Assembly (NCBI GenBank): GCA_029204225.1
Contig: CM055095.1
Coordinates: forward strand, 31,508,936-31,572,935
DNA length: 64,000 nucleotides
Origin: Diphasiastrum complanatum
Lineage: Eukaryota > Streptophyta > Lycopodiopsida > Lycopodiales > Lycopodiaceae
Direction of reading: 5' to 3'
In this document: in pieces, positions 44,398-54,443 of the stretch
Numbering within the stretch: the first letter of the stretch is position 1
How the letters are laid out: every line of letters starts with the position of its first letter
Notes under the pieces: generated by a model
Told to the model about the DNA's origin: nothing
Database searches by the model: none
Seen by the model: the letters and a program-made list of their open reading frames with translations, nothing else
Program-made: the position numbers and the translations under genes

Positions 44398-44728
44398 TGT
44401 CATGCCCATGACTGGTCTCGGGTAGCGTGTCCATGCTAGGGAACAGTAGACCAACCGTAAGTTAATTGTGACTATAAGGGAATTGGGGCCCTTATGTGTA
44501 CATGGTCATAATTAATGGTTGTAGGCCTAAACACTAGTGGTGCACTATGACACCTCACTGGACACCTGTGCAGCCTATCTAGGCCATGTCATCTAGTTCC
44601 CCAATCACTCACTGATAGACCCATACAAATCCACCATCAAGTGTTTAGGTTTACAGCCATTAATTATGACCATGTACACATAAGGGCCCCAATTCCCTTA
44701 TAGTCACAATCAACTTATGGGTTGTTGG
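44398..44728. repeat. Head-to-head pieces of the gypsy N LTR forming an inverted repeat
   Basis: 44398-44550 repeats the start of the N LTR (TGTCATG...CATGACT, as at 45480). 44537-44728 is an inverted copy of 45540-45720. Together they create arms 44451-44535 and 44641-44728 that are near-complementary (AATTGTGACTATAAGGGAAT and its complement), separated by about 105 bp. Confidence 0.8.
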
Positions 44729-44869
44729 ATCAATTAAGATATGTTTTAATATTTTCATAGCAATCTCCTTGGGGAGGAGGTTATCCTTGATGGAGATTGA
44801 GCTATAGTAAGCATTTGGCTACTGGTCATAGCCCGTTCGTGCTTATGTATTGTTTTGAACCTATATCAC

Positions 44870-45465
44870 CCATCGTGGTTGAGACTAGAACGATCAAGTT
44901 TCAGAAAGTAGCGGATTTCCTACATGTTATGTAGGAAATGCTACGGATTGCACGTGAAATTGTCCTGAGTGCCTAGGATAGGGACCGACATTATGCAAAT
45001 CTAAAAAGATCACCAAGAGACTTCCAAGTGGGAGATTGGGTATATTTGATAATCCTGAAGGATTCAAGCGTAATGAGTACCGCCCAGCATTATAAGTTGT
45101 CCCCTAGATATAGAGAACTATCTAAGATCTCAGAAAAGATCGGGTCCTTAGCTTACCAATTAGAACTCCCGGAAGGATCTCAGGTGCATCTGGTATTTCA
45201 CGTAAGCCGACTCAAGAAGAGTCTACGGGAAGGAGTGCATCTTGGATCTGGATATCAATTGGACATGTTGGATGAATCATCGGGTGTGTCTTGACTTGGA
45301 CCTAAAAAGATCTTGGATACGAGAACTAAAACGATTGAGAAATCATATAGTTACCAAGCATCTGGTTCATTGGAAGGGATGTATGGATGATGATGGTTCC
45401 TGGGAACACGAAGGAAACTTAAGGAAGAATTTTTCCAGTTTTAAGTTCTGAGGATAGAACTTGAA
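44870..45465 (+). pseudogene. Integrase C-terminus with chromodomain-like tail, gypsy N
   Basis: QVGDWVYLIIL ... YKLSPRYREL ... KIGSLAYQLELPEGSQVHLVFHVSRLKKSL is the conserved C-terminal part of chromovirus-type Ty3 integrases. After a frameshift near 45290 comes RELKRLRNHIVTKHLVHWKGCMDDDGSWEHEGNLRKNF, which matches the chromodomain-like tail of that group. This lineage is distinct from gypsies A, B, C, E and K. Stops lie near 44928 and 44970. Confidence 0.85.
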
Positions 45466-45479
45466 TAAGGGGGGAAGAA
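45465..45479 (+). other. Polypurine tract of gypsy N
   Basis: AATAAGGGGGGAAGAA directly before the TGTCATG start of the LTR, a purine run as expected for plus-strand priming. Confidence 0.75.
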
Positions 45480-46010
45480 TGTCATGTGCATGACTAGTCT
45501 CGGGTAGCGTGTCCACGCTAGGGACCAGTAGACCAACAACCCGTAAGTTAATTGTGACTATAAGGGAATTGGGGCCCTTATGTGTACATGGTCATAATTA
45601 ATGGTTGTAGGTCTAAACACTTGATGGTGGATTTGTATGGGTCTATCAGTGAGTCATTGGAAAACTGGATGATGTGGCCCAGATAGGCTGTAGAGGTGTC
45701 ATAGTGCACTACTAGTGGTGCATGGGCCTTGGAGGGTATAAGTACACCTATTGAGCTCTCACTGGTGTATGCTTGATAGCATGACTGGTAGAAGGATGCT
45801 GCTGGTGTGATGCCTCATTCCTCTTTGTGAGTAATCTATAGCTTGGGGGCTAGATCCATTCGATCTAGTTATGGTTGGGTTGGTTTGTCCACCATATCTA
45901 CTTATATTGAGCTATGTGAAGGTTTTTATGAGGATTTGGTAGTCAATTCATAATTTGCTTGTGATTGGCATGCTTAGAATAGGATCCTTGGATTGAGGAC
46001 TTTATAAGAA
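45480..46010 (+). repeat. 3' LTR of gypsy N (right edge approximate)
   Basis: Starts TGTCATGTGCATGACTAG after the polypurine tract. A GTATAAGTA TATA-like motif lies near 45737. The end was not fixed because no complete second copy is in the window. Confidence 0.55.
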
Positions 46011-47087
46011 CCGAATGATCACTGACTGCTAAAGGTGCAAAATTTATTCTAAATTCACTTGACTTGTTGATGATTGCAGTTTAGTGATTAGTACTTGAGA
46101 GTATAAGTTTGAATCTACTTAATTTACTAGAGTCGTCTTATAGTAGATAGACATCATTGTAAATAGTAGATTTATGTACAAGTAGGTGAACTGTCAACAT
46201 CATTCTTCTGATCGCGACATGGGTTGGAATCAACTGATAGTACATGGATCAACCTTTCTTTGTATTGAACTTGATCTGAATTGATGAAAGAGTCGAGTTA
46301 GTCGATGGAGTCAATGGATTCGATGTTGGATTTATCTCCTCTACTCTCCTAGATCCCATGTTAATCTAGTTCCATTCATTGCTGCATATTTACTTGCATT
46401 GTCGTGCAACTCAACTAATAAAGATGAGTAAGTGAAGATGGCCAACATATCGGAGTTGGACGATATCGAGTAGACCCAACATGGATAACATATCAGGGAA
46501 GGTTGACTTATCGTTCTCCTCACACTCATCCTCTGTAATGCGTAACCAACTTGACAATGATAGCAGCCACGATCTTCTCCTTGACAACACAACGGCTCCA
46601 CGCCATCTCTTGTACACTGATTTGCATAAATCTAAATAGCACATAGATCATTTAACATGTATGCAAATTGATCAATGATCAAGAATACAGATTATTGAAT
46701 TTGATGAGACAGACACAGTAGATGCTTTCATGAATTGATTCTCCTCTTCAGATGGATCGTCAGTAATAAGCTCATAGCTTTTACAGTTTGTAGTTAGCTT
46801 TGTGAGCATGCGATTTCATCCGCTATTGTCTTGTGCTCAACTGCATCACTAACTTGTATTTCGTTACAATCAATCTAAATAAAGTGTTGTCTAGTTTTGC
46901 GTTCAGATTCTGTCAGTATTTGCAATGCTTTCTACTCTCTGTTTGACCTTCTAATTGCTTTTTCTGATTGTCTGCTCTTGCTTCCGCTATCACCGCGCAC
47001 CTAGCTCTAAACTTAACTTCATTATTGTGTTCGCCTATTGTTACCAATAGTGCACGCACCAAGGGAACTTCTCACACTTTTCCAGCA
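46011..47087. other. Decayed sequence, probably including the 5' LTR of copia H
   Basis: The part next to 47088 should be the LTR of copia H, but its start is not defined. On the minus strand near 46555-46600 a CYHCQVGYALQRM-like string recalls a copia knuckle; it is too weak to call. Confidence 0.35.
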
Positions 47088-47100
47088 TGGTATCATAGCA
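47088..47100 (+). other. Primer binding site of copia H, Met type
   Basis: TGGTATCATAGCA, one or two changes from the usual copia site, about 220 bp before a gag-like ATG. Confidence 0.6.
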
Positions 47101-47321
47101 ATAGGTTACTATTCTCTGATTGTTTAGAGATTTAGTATCAAAGTCCATCTGATTTTTGAAGTGGTTTTCTGTCAGAGCTTTTTCTATAGCCTGATAAGCT
47201 TCCTACAGAACCCGATCCTACCAGCCGATAGGATATTTGTTTTTCTGTTTTGTAAATTTGCAATAGATTCTCATACTTAAGTCATTGATAGTTGTTACTA
47301 TCATCTAGACTAATCTTCCAC

Positions 47322-48250
47322 ATGGATTCCTATCATGAAAAGCTTGATGGAGCCAATACTAAGCAACAACAAATTCAAAGATTGGATTATCAACTGATGC
47401 TTCATTCAAGAAAATCAAGCTGAGTGTGCACACAGCCCACAAGGTATACTCATGAGTCTGTCTGTCTTTTAATACAGGAATCAAAATTAGTTGATGAGGC
47501 ACTTAGCCAACCAGACTCTGATCTCTGGAGAGAAGCAATGGACAGAGAATATTCCTCTTTGATCAGAAACCAGACATGGTCACTTGTCAAAGCTCCTGCT
47601 GGCTGCAATCTTATCGATTGCAAATGGGTCTTCAAGATATCGATTGCAAATGGGTCTTCAAGATCAAATATAATGCCAATGGAGCAATTGATCGAAGGAA
47701 GGCAAGACTAGTAGCACAAGGATTCGTTTAGATCCCCAACATTGACTACAACGAAACTTTCAGCCAGTAGTCAAGCATTTATCAATCTGAGCCCTCCTAT
47801 CGTATGCTACAACAGTCAACCTGGAAGTACATCAACTCGATGTACAAATAGCTTATCTGAATGGAGTCATTGAAAAAGACATCTACACACTATAACCCAA
47901 AGGATACGTTCATGAAGGTATGAAGCATCATGTCTGCAAACTCCACAAGGAACTTTACGGCTTGAAGTAGTTAGCCAGAGTTTGGTTCTAGAGGATCAAC
48001 ACATTCCTCATCCGACAAGGTTTTTAGCCAAGCATGATAGATAGTAGCATCTACTTCAAGTCATTGCATCAATCCTTTATAATTATTACCTTGTATGTAG
48101 ATGATACACTGCTTTTCAACAATTGTACCAATTTGATGAAAGATGCTAAACAGATGCGATCTTCTGAGTTTGACATGATTGATCTGGACAAAGCTCACTT
48201 CTGTCTGGGCATTCAAATCCATGGAGACAGAGAGAGATGACTGATGTTTA
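47322..48250 (+). pseudogene. Copia H: short gag start fused to decayed reverse transcriptase
   Basis: A gag-like start at 47322 (MDSYHEKLDGANTKQQQ) is followed almost at once by RT ([34 protein letters not shown] near 47480, [11 protein letters not shown]). A 25-bp direct duplication (ATCGATTGCAAATGGGTCTT) lies at about 47615-47665. Then come VHQLDVQIAYLNGVIEKDIY, LYGLK-stop, and the catalytic LYVDDTLLFN near 48090. Most of gag, protease and integrase are missing. It ends at LGIQIHGDRER where the minisatellite begins. Confidence 0.8.
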
Positions 48251-48275
48251 TTACTCAACAAAGGTATCTTCACTC

Positions 48276-48870
48276 GAGATTTGATAGAAACCCTTTGGTC
48301 GAGATTTGATAGAAACCCTTCGGTTGAGAATTGATAGAAACCCTTCGTTCAAGAATTGATAGAAACCCTTCGGTTGAGAATTGATAGAAACCCTTTGGTT
48401 GAGAATTGACAGAAACTCGTCGATCGAGATCTGATGCGAACACTTCGGTCGAGATATGACGCGAATGCTTCGATCGAGATCTGACGCGAATGCTTCGGTC
48501 GAAATTCCAGTGGACGCTTCGTTCGAGATTCCAGCGAAAACCTCTGGTTGAGATTGAAAGATGGGTCCGGTTGAGATTTGAAAGATTGGCTCTGGTTGAG
48601 ATTTGAAAGATGGGTCCGGTTGAGATTTGAAAGATTGGCTCTGGTTGAGATTTGAAAGATGGCTTCGGTTGAGATTTGAAAGATGGCTTTGGTTGAGATT
48701 TGAAAGATGGCTCCGGTTGAGATTTGAAAGATGGCTCTGGTTAGATTTGAAAGATGGCTCCGGTTGAGATGTGAAAGATGGCTCCAATTGAGATTTCAAA
48801 GATGGCTCCAGTTGAGATGTGAAAGATGACTCTGGTTGAGATTTGAAAGATTAGCTCCGGTTGAGATTTC
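48276..48870. repeat. Minisatellite, about 24 units of 24-25 bp
   Basis: Units of the form GAGATTTGA(A/T)AGA...GGTT run head to tail. The left third is 25-bp units (GATAGAAACCCTTCGGTT), the middle is diverged (TCTGACGCGAATGCTTCGGTC), and the right half is mostly 24-bp units (GAAAGATGGCTCCGGTT). The 24-bp period gives an 8-residue repeat (SHLSNLNQ-like) on the minus strand, which is a by-product of the period and not evidence of a gene. It abuts the end of copia H. Confidence 0.92.
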
Positions 48871-49831
48871 TTATGGAGGCCTCCATCGAGGTGGTGTGTA
48901 AGGAGGTGAAGGGAAAGAGTTCAGCTATGGCAGTAGTTTATATTACCCTTCAACTGTAGAACAGAAACATCTGTAGATTTGCAGTGTGCTACATCTGCTT
49001 GAGCATTGATGTCTGGGATGTTTTCTGTATTGTTTTGTCTTTATGAATTGGAACACCAGGTCTGACGTGAGGTCACGAGGCTCTGTTTTGAGTATTGTTT
49101 TACATGCATGTTTATTGAATATAGTCATCTTATAGTCTGTTCTTCATGAGTGTGAATAGAAACATATTGTTGAAGAACGTGCAAACTAGAGGTTGCGAAC
49201 TTACAATTCTAGAGTGTTCAAGAACGGCCAGACAATAGGTTGCAAACTTACACATCCAGCATGTTCAAGAACAGGGTAGACAATAGGTTACAAATTTAAG
49301 ATCATGGTAGATCTTGATAGGTATAACGGTTTGTATGGATCTGGTGGAGAACGTTGCAACAGGTATGGTAACGATGTGTATGTGTTCAAGCGGCAACTGG
49401 CATCAAATGTTGATAGATTTTACACTCTAGAATCTGTTTACTGTTCTTTGCTTCATTTACTTCTTGTTTATAGCTTAAATAGCTTTGTGTTCTGCCTGTC
49501 AGCAGAGACTGTGGGCATGTCTTATTTTTTATCTTGCTTATTACAATGTCCAGATCAGGCATAAAGATTCTTGGGGTTGTAGTATGGTTCAAACTGTCAC
49601 GGATACTCAGATTTTGAACACTCTTGAAATCACTTGCAATCATTCTACCATGCAAGCACACCAAGAATGCCCAAAAATGGCTCTTCTCAAAATACGATTG
49701 GGCATTACTATGCATACAAACGGAATGCTACAACAGATCATTGCAAAAAGAAAACTAAACTACTTGCAAGATCAGAAAACTTAGACTAGCATGCCACATT
49801 CCACATAAAAAAAAAACAAGAAAACTAATTT
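48871..49831. other. Stretch without a recognised gene; short degenerate repeats
   Basis: At 49175-49300 a unit of about 62 bp (GTTCAAGAAC...AGACAATAGGTT..CAAACTTA) occurs about two and a half times. A run of ten A lies near 49807. No protein family was recognised. Confidence 0.45.
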
Positions 49832-51295
49832 CTATAAGCATTCAAGAACCAAGAAGCTCCATCTTCTTGATACTGACAAGTACCACTTAGGCACTCTCCT
49901 AGGAATCTCATTATTGACCCTGTCTTTTTCCATTGGCTCTTCCATATCGACACCAACTTCTTCCTTCACTTGCACTTTAGCTTTATCATCAAAGGGATCA
50001 ATTGTCAATTTTATTTGGTCATTTTGACCCATCTCATCAAAAGTAGCATCTCTGAAAATCATGATCTTTTGTGCATCTGTGTCATACATCCTGTATGCCT
50101 TGGCTCTTTCATCATATCCAAGGAAAATACACTTAACAGCTTTTGCATCCAGCTTCTTTCGTTTTTCATCAGGTACATGAGCGTAAACAACCAAATAGTT
50201 GTAAATGAGAAACAGTAGGCTTCTTTCCAGTAAAAGCTTCATAAGGTGTCTTACCCTCCACGGACTTCGTAGGACACCGATTCAAGATATGAGTAGCTAT
50301 GTTGCATGCTTCTGCCCAAAAAGTATTTGGCAAGCCCTTGCTCTTAAGCATTGCCCTAGCCATCTCCACAATGGATTTGTTTTTTTATTCTGCAACTCCA
50401 TTCTGTTGTGGTGAATAGGGTGTAGTGGTTTGTCTCTTGATCCCCTGATCCTTGCAAAAGTTTATAAACTTTGTTGAAAAATACTCACCGCCACCATCTG
50501 ATCTGAGGGTCTTAATATAACAACCTGTTTGTTTTTCAACTAGAGCCTTGAACTCTCTAAACTTGGCAAAAGCATCAGATTTCTTGCTTATGAAATAAAC
50601 CCAGATATGTCTACTATTGACGTGATGAAATAGTAACAACCACTAATGGACCTAGTTTGTATTGGTCCACACAGATCACTATGAACAAGATCAAGAATGC
50701 CATTGGCTCTTCTTGCTCCATCTTTGGGAAATCTCTCTCTATGTTGTTTTCCCAAAATGCAACCGTCACAAATTTTTTCTTCAAAGATATATCAGGCAAT
50801 CCAACAACTAGATTACCTCTTTTAAGAATTTGCAAGCTTTGAGCACTGATATGACCAAACCTTTGATGCCAAAGATCACTTCGACTATCAACAATGCTTA
50901 CCATAGCTTGAGTAAAAGATCTCGCATTCAATTTGTAGAGTCGATTCCCGTTGACTCTAGCTCCTATAGCAATCACTTTGTAGTGATTCTTGATGTTTTT
51001 GACAAGACATTTGTCACTGCCAAACTCAACCTTGAGTTGTTGATCAGCCATCGTCCCAACAGATAGTAGATTGTTAGCTAAGCCAGGTACATATTACACG
51101 TTGCTTATCTGCTTTATCTTCCCACTGGCTAACTTCACTGGTACCACTCCAACTCCTTTAACAAATAGCAATTTGCCATCAGCTTGTCCAACTTCATCAC
51201 TATTGTCAGTATCCTTGAGTTCTGAAAACCACTCTTTCCTTGAAGTCATGTGCTTGGATGCACCACTATCAATGTATCATGTATCCTTGGCTTCA
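49832..51295 (-). pseudogene. pol: Protease and integrase of copia I, broken and truncated
   Basis: The protease motif YIDSGASKHMTS lies near 51275, directly after a TGA where tryptophan is expected. Integrase follows: LWHQRFGHISAQSLQIL, a frameshift near 50780, GKQHRERFPKDG in the alternate frame, [22 protein letters not shown]-stop-KNKSIVEMARAML, and KTPYEAFTGKKPTVSHLQLFGC. After another frame change it continues VPDEKRKKLDAKAVKCIFLGYDERAKAY to the linker ending at 49832. RT, RNase H and the 3' LTR are absent. Confidence 0.88.
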
Positions 51296-52323
51296 TCACT
51301 TGTCATTAATGCTGTAATGAACAATTTTGAACTCTCACCAGTATCATCTTCATATTGATCATCATCGTATTGATGTTGATCAGTATAATTGTCTTCATAA
51401 TAATAGTCATCAAATTGATGTTGATCAGCATAATTTTTCGCTTGCCATTTGTCTTTTCTTTGTTCCATCTCCTTCTGTTTCTTGAAGCATTCATGCTCCC
51501 AGTGGCCAGGTTTGTTGCAATACCTACAATTTCCAGTTTTATTTTGTCTTGAATAGCCGCGTCCTTGACCTCGGCCTTGATTCCAATTGCCTCGATTCGG
51601 ACTATCATTGACTTGCTCATGAAATTGTTGAAATGATCCCCGACTTGAGTTTCCTCCTCTCGATTGACACCTTCCACGACCAAATCTTCCACCTCGTCCT
51701 CTAACTGCAAGAGCTTGATCATAGCTCCTGTTACGATGATTCAAGTTCTCTTGATGTTGCTCTTCTTGCAAAAGCAATCCACCTAGTTCCTCATAGGCTG
51801 GAAGAAATTCTCTTGTGGCTATACTCGTCACAAACATTTGATGTGACTCACTCAGACTATTCAATGTCAATTACACGATCTCACAATCTTGTACTCGCTC
51901 TGCAACTACTACTAATTGGTCACGGATCTCTTTGATCTTCAGTATGTGAAAGGCAATAGTTGCACCATCATCCATCCACAATGTATGCAACTTCGTCTTT
52001 AGAAACAGTATTCGAGATGTATTTGTCGTTTTAAACAATGCCTTCAATGTATCCCACGTTTCTTTTGGTCCTTCTGAATCTGAAATATAGGGAATAATTG
52101 CATCTCTAGCTGATAAGTTGATGACATTCTGGGCTTTCCGTTTTCTCCTATTAAATGTCCGCTGATCTTCTTCAATCACTGACCTTGTCTCTTCACCTGT
52201 CACAATCTCCCACAGCTCCTTTTCCATCAAAATGTTCTTCAGTTTGAATTTCCAAACTGCATAGTTGCCGACACCTTCCAATTTGCTTGACTCATTAAGG
52301 ACACTCTCTCTTAGAGTTGCCAT
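51296..52323 (-). pseudogene. gag: gag of copia I with RGG-rich and acidic segments
   Basis: ATG at 52323 opens MATLRESVLNESSKLEGVGNYAVWKFKLKNILMEKELWEIVTGEE, a close relative of the copia D gag. A stop follows CEIV (51871), and the same protein resumes at 51870 (LNSLSESHQMFV). An RG-rich segment (RGRGGRFGRGR, SRGGNSSRG, GRGQGRGY) precedes a canonical knuckle CRYCNKPGHWEHEC. An acidic, repetitive tail (DQHQFDDYYYEDNYTDQHQYDDD) precedes the protease. Confidence 0.9.
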
Positions 52324-53186
52324 TACTGGATAGATGAGTCTGGCTCACAAAATTTATCACACCATAGAACTGTAAATTTTTGGTTGGACACCTGATATCT
52401 GTACGACATGTGGGTGCACGACTACTCGGGATTCTCTTTAGCTCGCGCGCGTGGATCCAATATTGGTATAGATATGCGATATCGGTATGACGCACGCATG
52501 GACGACTGCTCTGGATTTCCTTTACCTCTGGCACGTTGCTCCAATATTGGTACGGACAAGATGAAAAGTAGAGAGAATGTAAGAACTTTTAGAGAGAAAA
52601 TTCTAGATTCCCCACTTCGGCGCAGCGGCTACGCCGTCTCCTCTTTGCAAAGATTTTGAAATGTGTGATCGTTCAAAAGACAAAGATCAGTAATGTAAAA
52701 AGTATGAAGCGTCCTAATCTGAATGACAATCTAGACACTATCTAGTGTGATTTGTGGTACTCCAAACAGACAAATGAGAGATTTCTTGGCAAACCTCTCT
52801 CACAAATAGCACTTTCCACAACAATTAGAAAGTATTGTAAGAATCTCTCCCACTCAACAGATTTTCAATCGGTTTGATGCTGCCCTAGCCTTTTGAATGC
52901 CTCCGGGACTGTGCTTTTCACAATGACTAGGAAGTATTGTAAAAATCTCCCCACTCAACAGATTTTCAACTTGCTTGATACTGCCCTGGCCTTTCTAATG
53001 CCTTTGGGACTATGTCTTCGTTCCCACTGATGATTCTGAGCTCCAAACCTGCAAAAAACACCAAAGAAGGATTTTTTCTAGCCGTTTATATCTCTTCAAG
53101 CTTTCACCTCCTGTGAAGGACTTTCTCACTTCCTTGCGGAGCCTGTGACAAGTTGTATCCACTGATCAGGCATGCAGGACTATTGC
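52324..53186 (-). other. Leader of copia I
   Basis: Untranslated region between primer site and gag. A duplicated stretch of about 60 bp is visible (CACAA..A.T.GGAAGTATTGTAA.AATCTC.CC.CTCAACAGATTTTCAA near 52815-52875 and 52915-52975). No protein was recognised. Confidence 0.5.
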
Positions 53187-53199
53187 TGCTCTAATACCA
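53187..53199 (-). other. Primer binding site of copia I, Met type
   Basis: On the minus strand TGGTATTAGAGCA, one change from the consensus site, adjacent to the LTR. Confidence 0.8.
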
Positions 53200-53411
53200 T
53201 GTCAAGAATTAGATATGCAACATCAAGCATTCACCATAAGCAATCACCACAAGAAGGTAGAAGAAGAACACGCACTGTCACTCTATCACAATAACTCAAA
53301 CAGAATGTAAAATGTACAAATAAACCCTGAACCCTTGATAGAGAGAGAAAACCTACGAGTAGACTAATAGACTAGCCTACGGCTAATGGCAGCTGGTCAC
53401 AGCTGTCAACA
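53200..53411 (-). repeat. 5' LTR of copia I (212 bp)
   Basis: On the minus strand it reads TGTTGACAGCTG ... TTCTTGACA, with TG...CA ends. The left edge is set by the primer site, the right edge by the copia J coding sequence that it interrupts. The 3' LTR was not found. Confidence 0.75.
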
Positions 53412-53621
53412 TTAATGTACCTCGAAAATAGTAACAATGAAGTTTATCATTGATTTCTAACATATACTCACCACCATTGCCACTCCTTAGGCACTTGAAC
53501 TTTGTAGTAAATTGAACCTCCCTTGTAATCTTGAACTTGACAAAGACACCAAACACTTCATCTTTGCTCTTTAGTAGATAGACCCAACAAAATCTACTAA
53601 AATCATCAATGAAAGTCACAT
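53412..53621 (-). pseudogene. Copia J integrase scrap
   Basis: Reads TFIDDFSRFCWVYLLKSKDEVFGVFVKFK ... FKCLRSGNGGEYM on the minus strand (G replacing D of RSDNGGEY). It is cut on the left by the copia I LTR and on the right by the gypsy K LTR, so J is older than both. Confidence 0.8.
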
Positions 53622-53640
53622 TGTAGGGTCAAGATCTTGC

Positions 53641-53685
53641 GTAGTATAGCCCTCCCGCCTGTCAACAAGGGTTAGATCACTGGAT
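53641..53685 (+). other. tRNA-Asp-like segment in the U5 end of LTR K
   Basis: Forward-strand GTAGTATAG (53641), CCCGCCTGTCA (53654) and GGGTTAGATCACTGG match in order the D-arm, anticodon-arm and T-arm blocks of tRNA-Asp(GTC), with short gaps. The same arrangement is present in LTR B, so it predates the split of the two copies. Confidence 0.6.
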
Positions 53686-54082
53686 AGGTACCTAACTATG
53701 CATAGATGCTATTTTTAGTTAGTTTCCTACTTTCTCCCTTAACTCTATTCACCACTAACACTACCCTCCTTTAACTCTACTACTCTACACTAACATTCAT
53801 CATGCTTTTGGCTGAAGGGAAAGGATAGACAAGAAGAGAAAGAGAGAAGAGAAGCGAGAAAGAGAGAGAGATGAGATGGAGGTTAGCTCAAATGCTCAAT
53901 GTCATTGCTTATGGAGAATCCTTAACTAATCACAAACAAAAAGCATGGAAGAAATGGAAATAACAAGCAAACACAACAATAGCATAAGCAAGATTGATTA
54001 GCAAATGAGGATGCTTGAGCTCTCAAAATAGTAGAGTCTCCTCCTCTCTATTAAGCATGCAAATAGTGTACAAATGGTGCCT

Positions 54083-54089
54083 TTTTATA
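54083..54089 (-). promoter_or_regulatory. TATA box in LTR of gypsy K
   Basis: Minus-strand TATAAAA in the same context as in LTR B (CATTTTATAAAAAGGCACC). Confidence 0.6.
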
Positions 54090-54443
54090 AAATGGGGAAG
54101 GCCCTTGCCCCTCAATCCTATTGGCTAATATTCACATTGATCCTATTCATTCATCTTGGACCCAACTTGATCCAAAGGTCCACAGAAAGTACATTGGAAA
54201 TCACAAGATTCACGTGAGTCCAAAATTGGACCCAACTCTAAAAAGTAAACTCTAAGTTTAAAATTGACTTTGGGCCTCAAGTTTTATTTTAATTACAAAG
54301 GCCCAAGTCTATTTTATTTTATTTACACTTTGGCTTGCGTGCTCATTGGGCCATGGGCTTATACGCGCAAGATGCCATGCCCTCGCAACACATTTTATTG
54401 GACAATTTTATTTATTTACACTTTGTTGGGAGTACACCCAACA

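Larger units (their letters stand above)
53622..54443 (-). repeat. 3' LTR of gypsy K (822 bp)
   Basis: Inverted relative of 1840-2659. On the minus strand it starts TGTTGGGTGTACTCCCAACA (itself a short inverted repeat) and ends GACCCTACA. No primer site follows on its downstream side, so it is a 3' LTR; downstream lies copia J. TATA box at 54083-54089. The tRNA-Asp-like blocks are at 53641-53685. Confidence 0.88.

Noticed and set aside
46341-46644. Copia gag relic on the minus strand
   Set aside because: Only one CYHC-like string in a broken context; not enough to call a gene.
48251-48799. 182-codon minus-strand frame with repeating SHLSNLNQ/FKSQPEPS peptides
   Set aside because: It coincides exactly with the 24-25-bp minisatellite. 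A 24-bp period automatically keeps a frame open, and there is no start context, domain or promoter.
53641-53685. A working tRNA-Asp gene
   Set aside because: The A- and B-box-like blocks are recognisable but stems are deleted and mismatched, and the segment lies inside an LTR. Recorded as a relic instead.
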